Shown here piece by piece: positions 63,625 through 64,000 of a stretch of 64,000 bases of DNA (its first letter is position 1; every line of letters begins with the position of its first letter). The notes under the pieces were generated by a model. That model saw only the letters and a program-made list of their open reading frames with translations. It was not told the origin of the DNA and ran no database searches. The stretch is from Branchiostoma floridae (taxonomy: Eukaryota; Chordata; Leptocardii; Amphioxiformes; Branchiostomatidae). The DNA lies in contig NC_049986.1 in NCBI RefSeq assembly GCF_000003815.2, positions 19,910,692 to 19,974,691 of the forward strand, in the 5' to 3' direction. Position numbers and translations under genes: made by a program.

Positions 63625-64000
63625 GGTATTTATTTTTATTTTTATTTATTGCCAATGATACAACTCATTACACGGATCTGCCTAGGCAGCTTTGGGCTGG
63701 TAGCGGCAGATCCACAGAGATACAGACGAACATACATCATCGGTCGACATGATCGCACATGTTCGCACATGTTTACACACGACGGGGTTATACCGCCCCT
63801 TGCGGGGTAACATACCCTTTCATATGCGCCAGGTCTCCCGTCCGGGTGAATGATGTAAATCACCGTGAGCCGAAGCTAGGTACTCATTTTCACCTGAGTA
63901 TAGTGAGGAAAGCCGTGTAAAGTGCCTTTCCCAAGGGCACAAGATCGGTAACACGGCAGGCGGATTCGAACCCGCAACCTCTCGGTCACGGGGCGAACAC
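63625..64000 (-). mobile_element. Composite SINE/LINE-tail element, cut by the window edge
   Basis: T-rich start 'tatttttatttttatttatt', then a body with 'ccccttgcggggtaac' (shared with the LINE tail at 50019-50035), 'aagtgcctttcccaagggca' (shared with the SINE at 40145-40262) and a minus-strand B box GGGTTCGAATCCG near 63962-63974. It looks like a tRNA-derived SINE carrying a LINE 3' tail, probably mobilised by that LINE. Confidence 0.65.

Overview
The window looks like nuclear DNA of a cephalochordate (amphioxus, Branchiostoma-like). Genes have many small exons with GT-AG introns. Their products are close to vertebrate proteins (DARS2, C6orf136, RABEPK, PPT2, DHX16). Introns and spacers are full of short inverted-repeat elements, LINE 3' ends and tRNA-derived SINEs. 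A 100-base N run marks an assembly gap. No bacterial operon, CRISPR array or intact autonomous transposon was seen.

Layout. 1-4.1 kb (+): the last two coding exons of mitochondrial aspartyl-tRNA synthetase, separated by a 48-bp minisatellite. 4.7-6.0 kb (-): the terminal exon of an unrecognised membrane protein with repeated YxxL tail motifs. 6-14.7 kb: repeats only, including a 3.8-kb foldback element. 14.8-22.3 kb (+): a seven-exon LpxH-like metallophosphoesterase, with a young non-autonomous LTR element in intron 2. 23.9-27.8 kb and 29.4-32.4 kb (-): two paralogous C2H2 zinc-finger genes. 32.8-36.8 kb (+): the C6orf136 orthologue. 39.3-42.9 kb (-): RABEPK. 43.5-54.9 kb (+): a PPT2-type lysosomal thioesterase gene with seven alternative-looking first exons and one shared body. 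58.0-63.2 kb (-): the C-terminal 630 residues of the splicing helicase DHX16; its 5' exons lie beyond the window.

Two themes stand out. First, local duplication of exon pieces has happened in at least four neighbouring genes: DARS2 (splice acceptor plus motif-3 codons, about 21 copies), C6orf136 (end of the last exon), PPT2 (first exon x7, part of exon 2, end of the last exon) and DHX16 (start of one exon, five extra copies). The PPT2 first exons all keep an open frame, a signal peptide, the YKPV...HG strand and a phase-0 donor, so they could form a protocadherin-like variable-first-exon system. Second, the human orthologues map to MHC or MHC-paralogous regions: DHX16, C6orf136 and PPT2 on 6p21, RABEPK on 9q33 and DARS2 on 1q25. 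The window therefore looks like a piece of the ancestral proto-MHC linkage group.

Exon boundaries were placed by eye from splice-site consensus, reading phase and remembered family sequences. They need transcript evidence.
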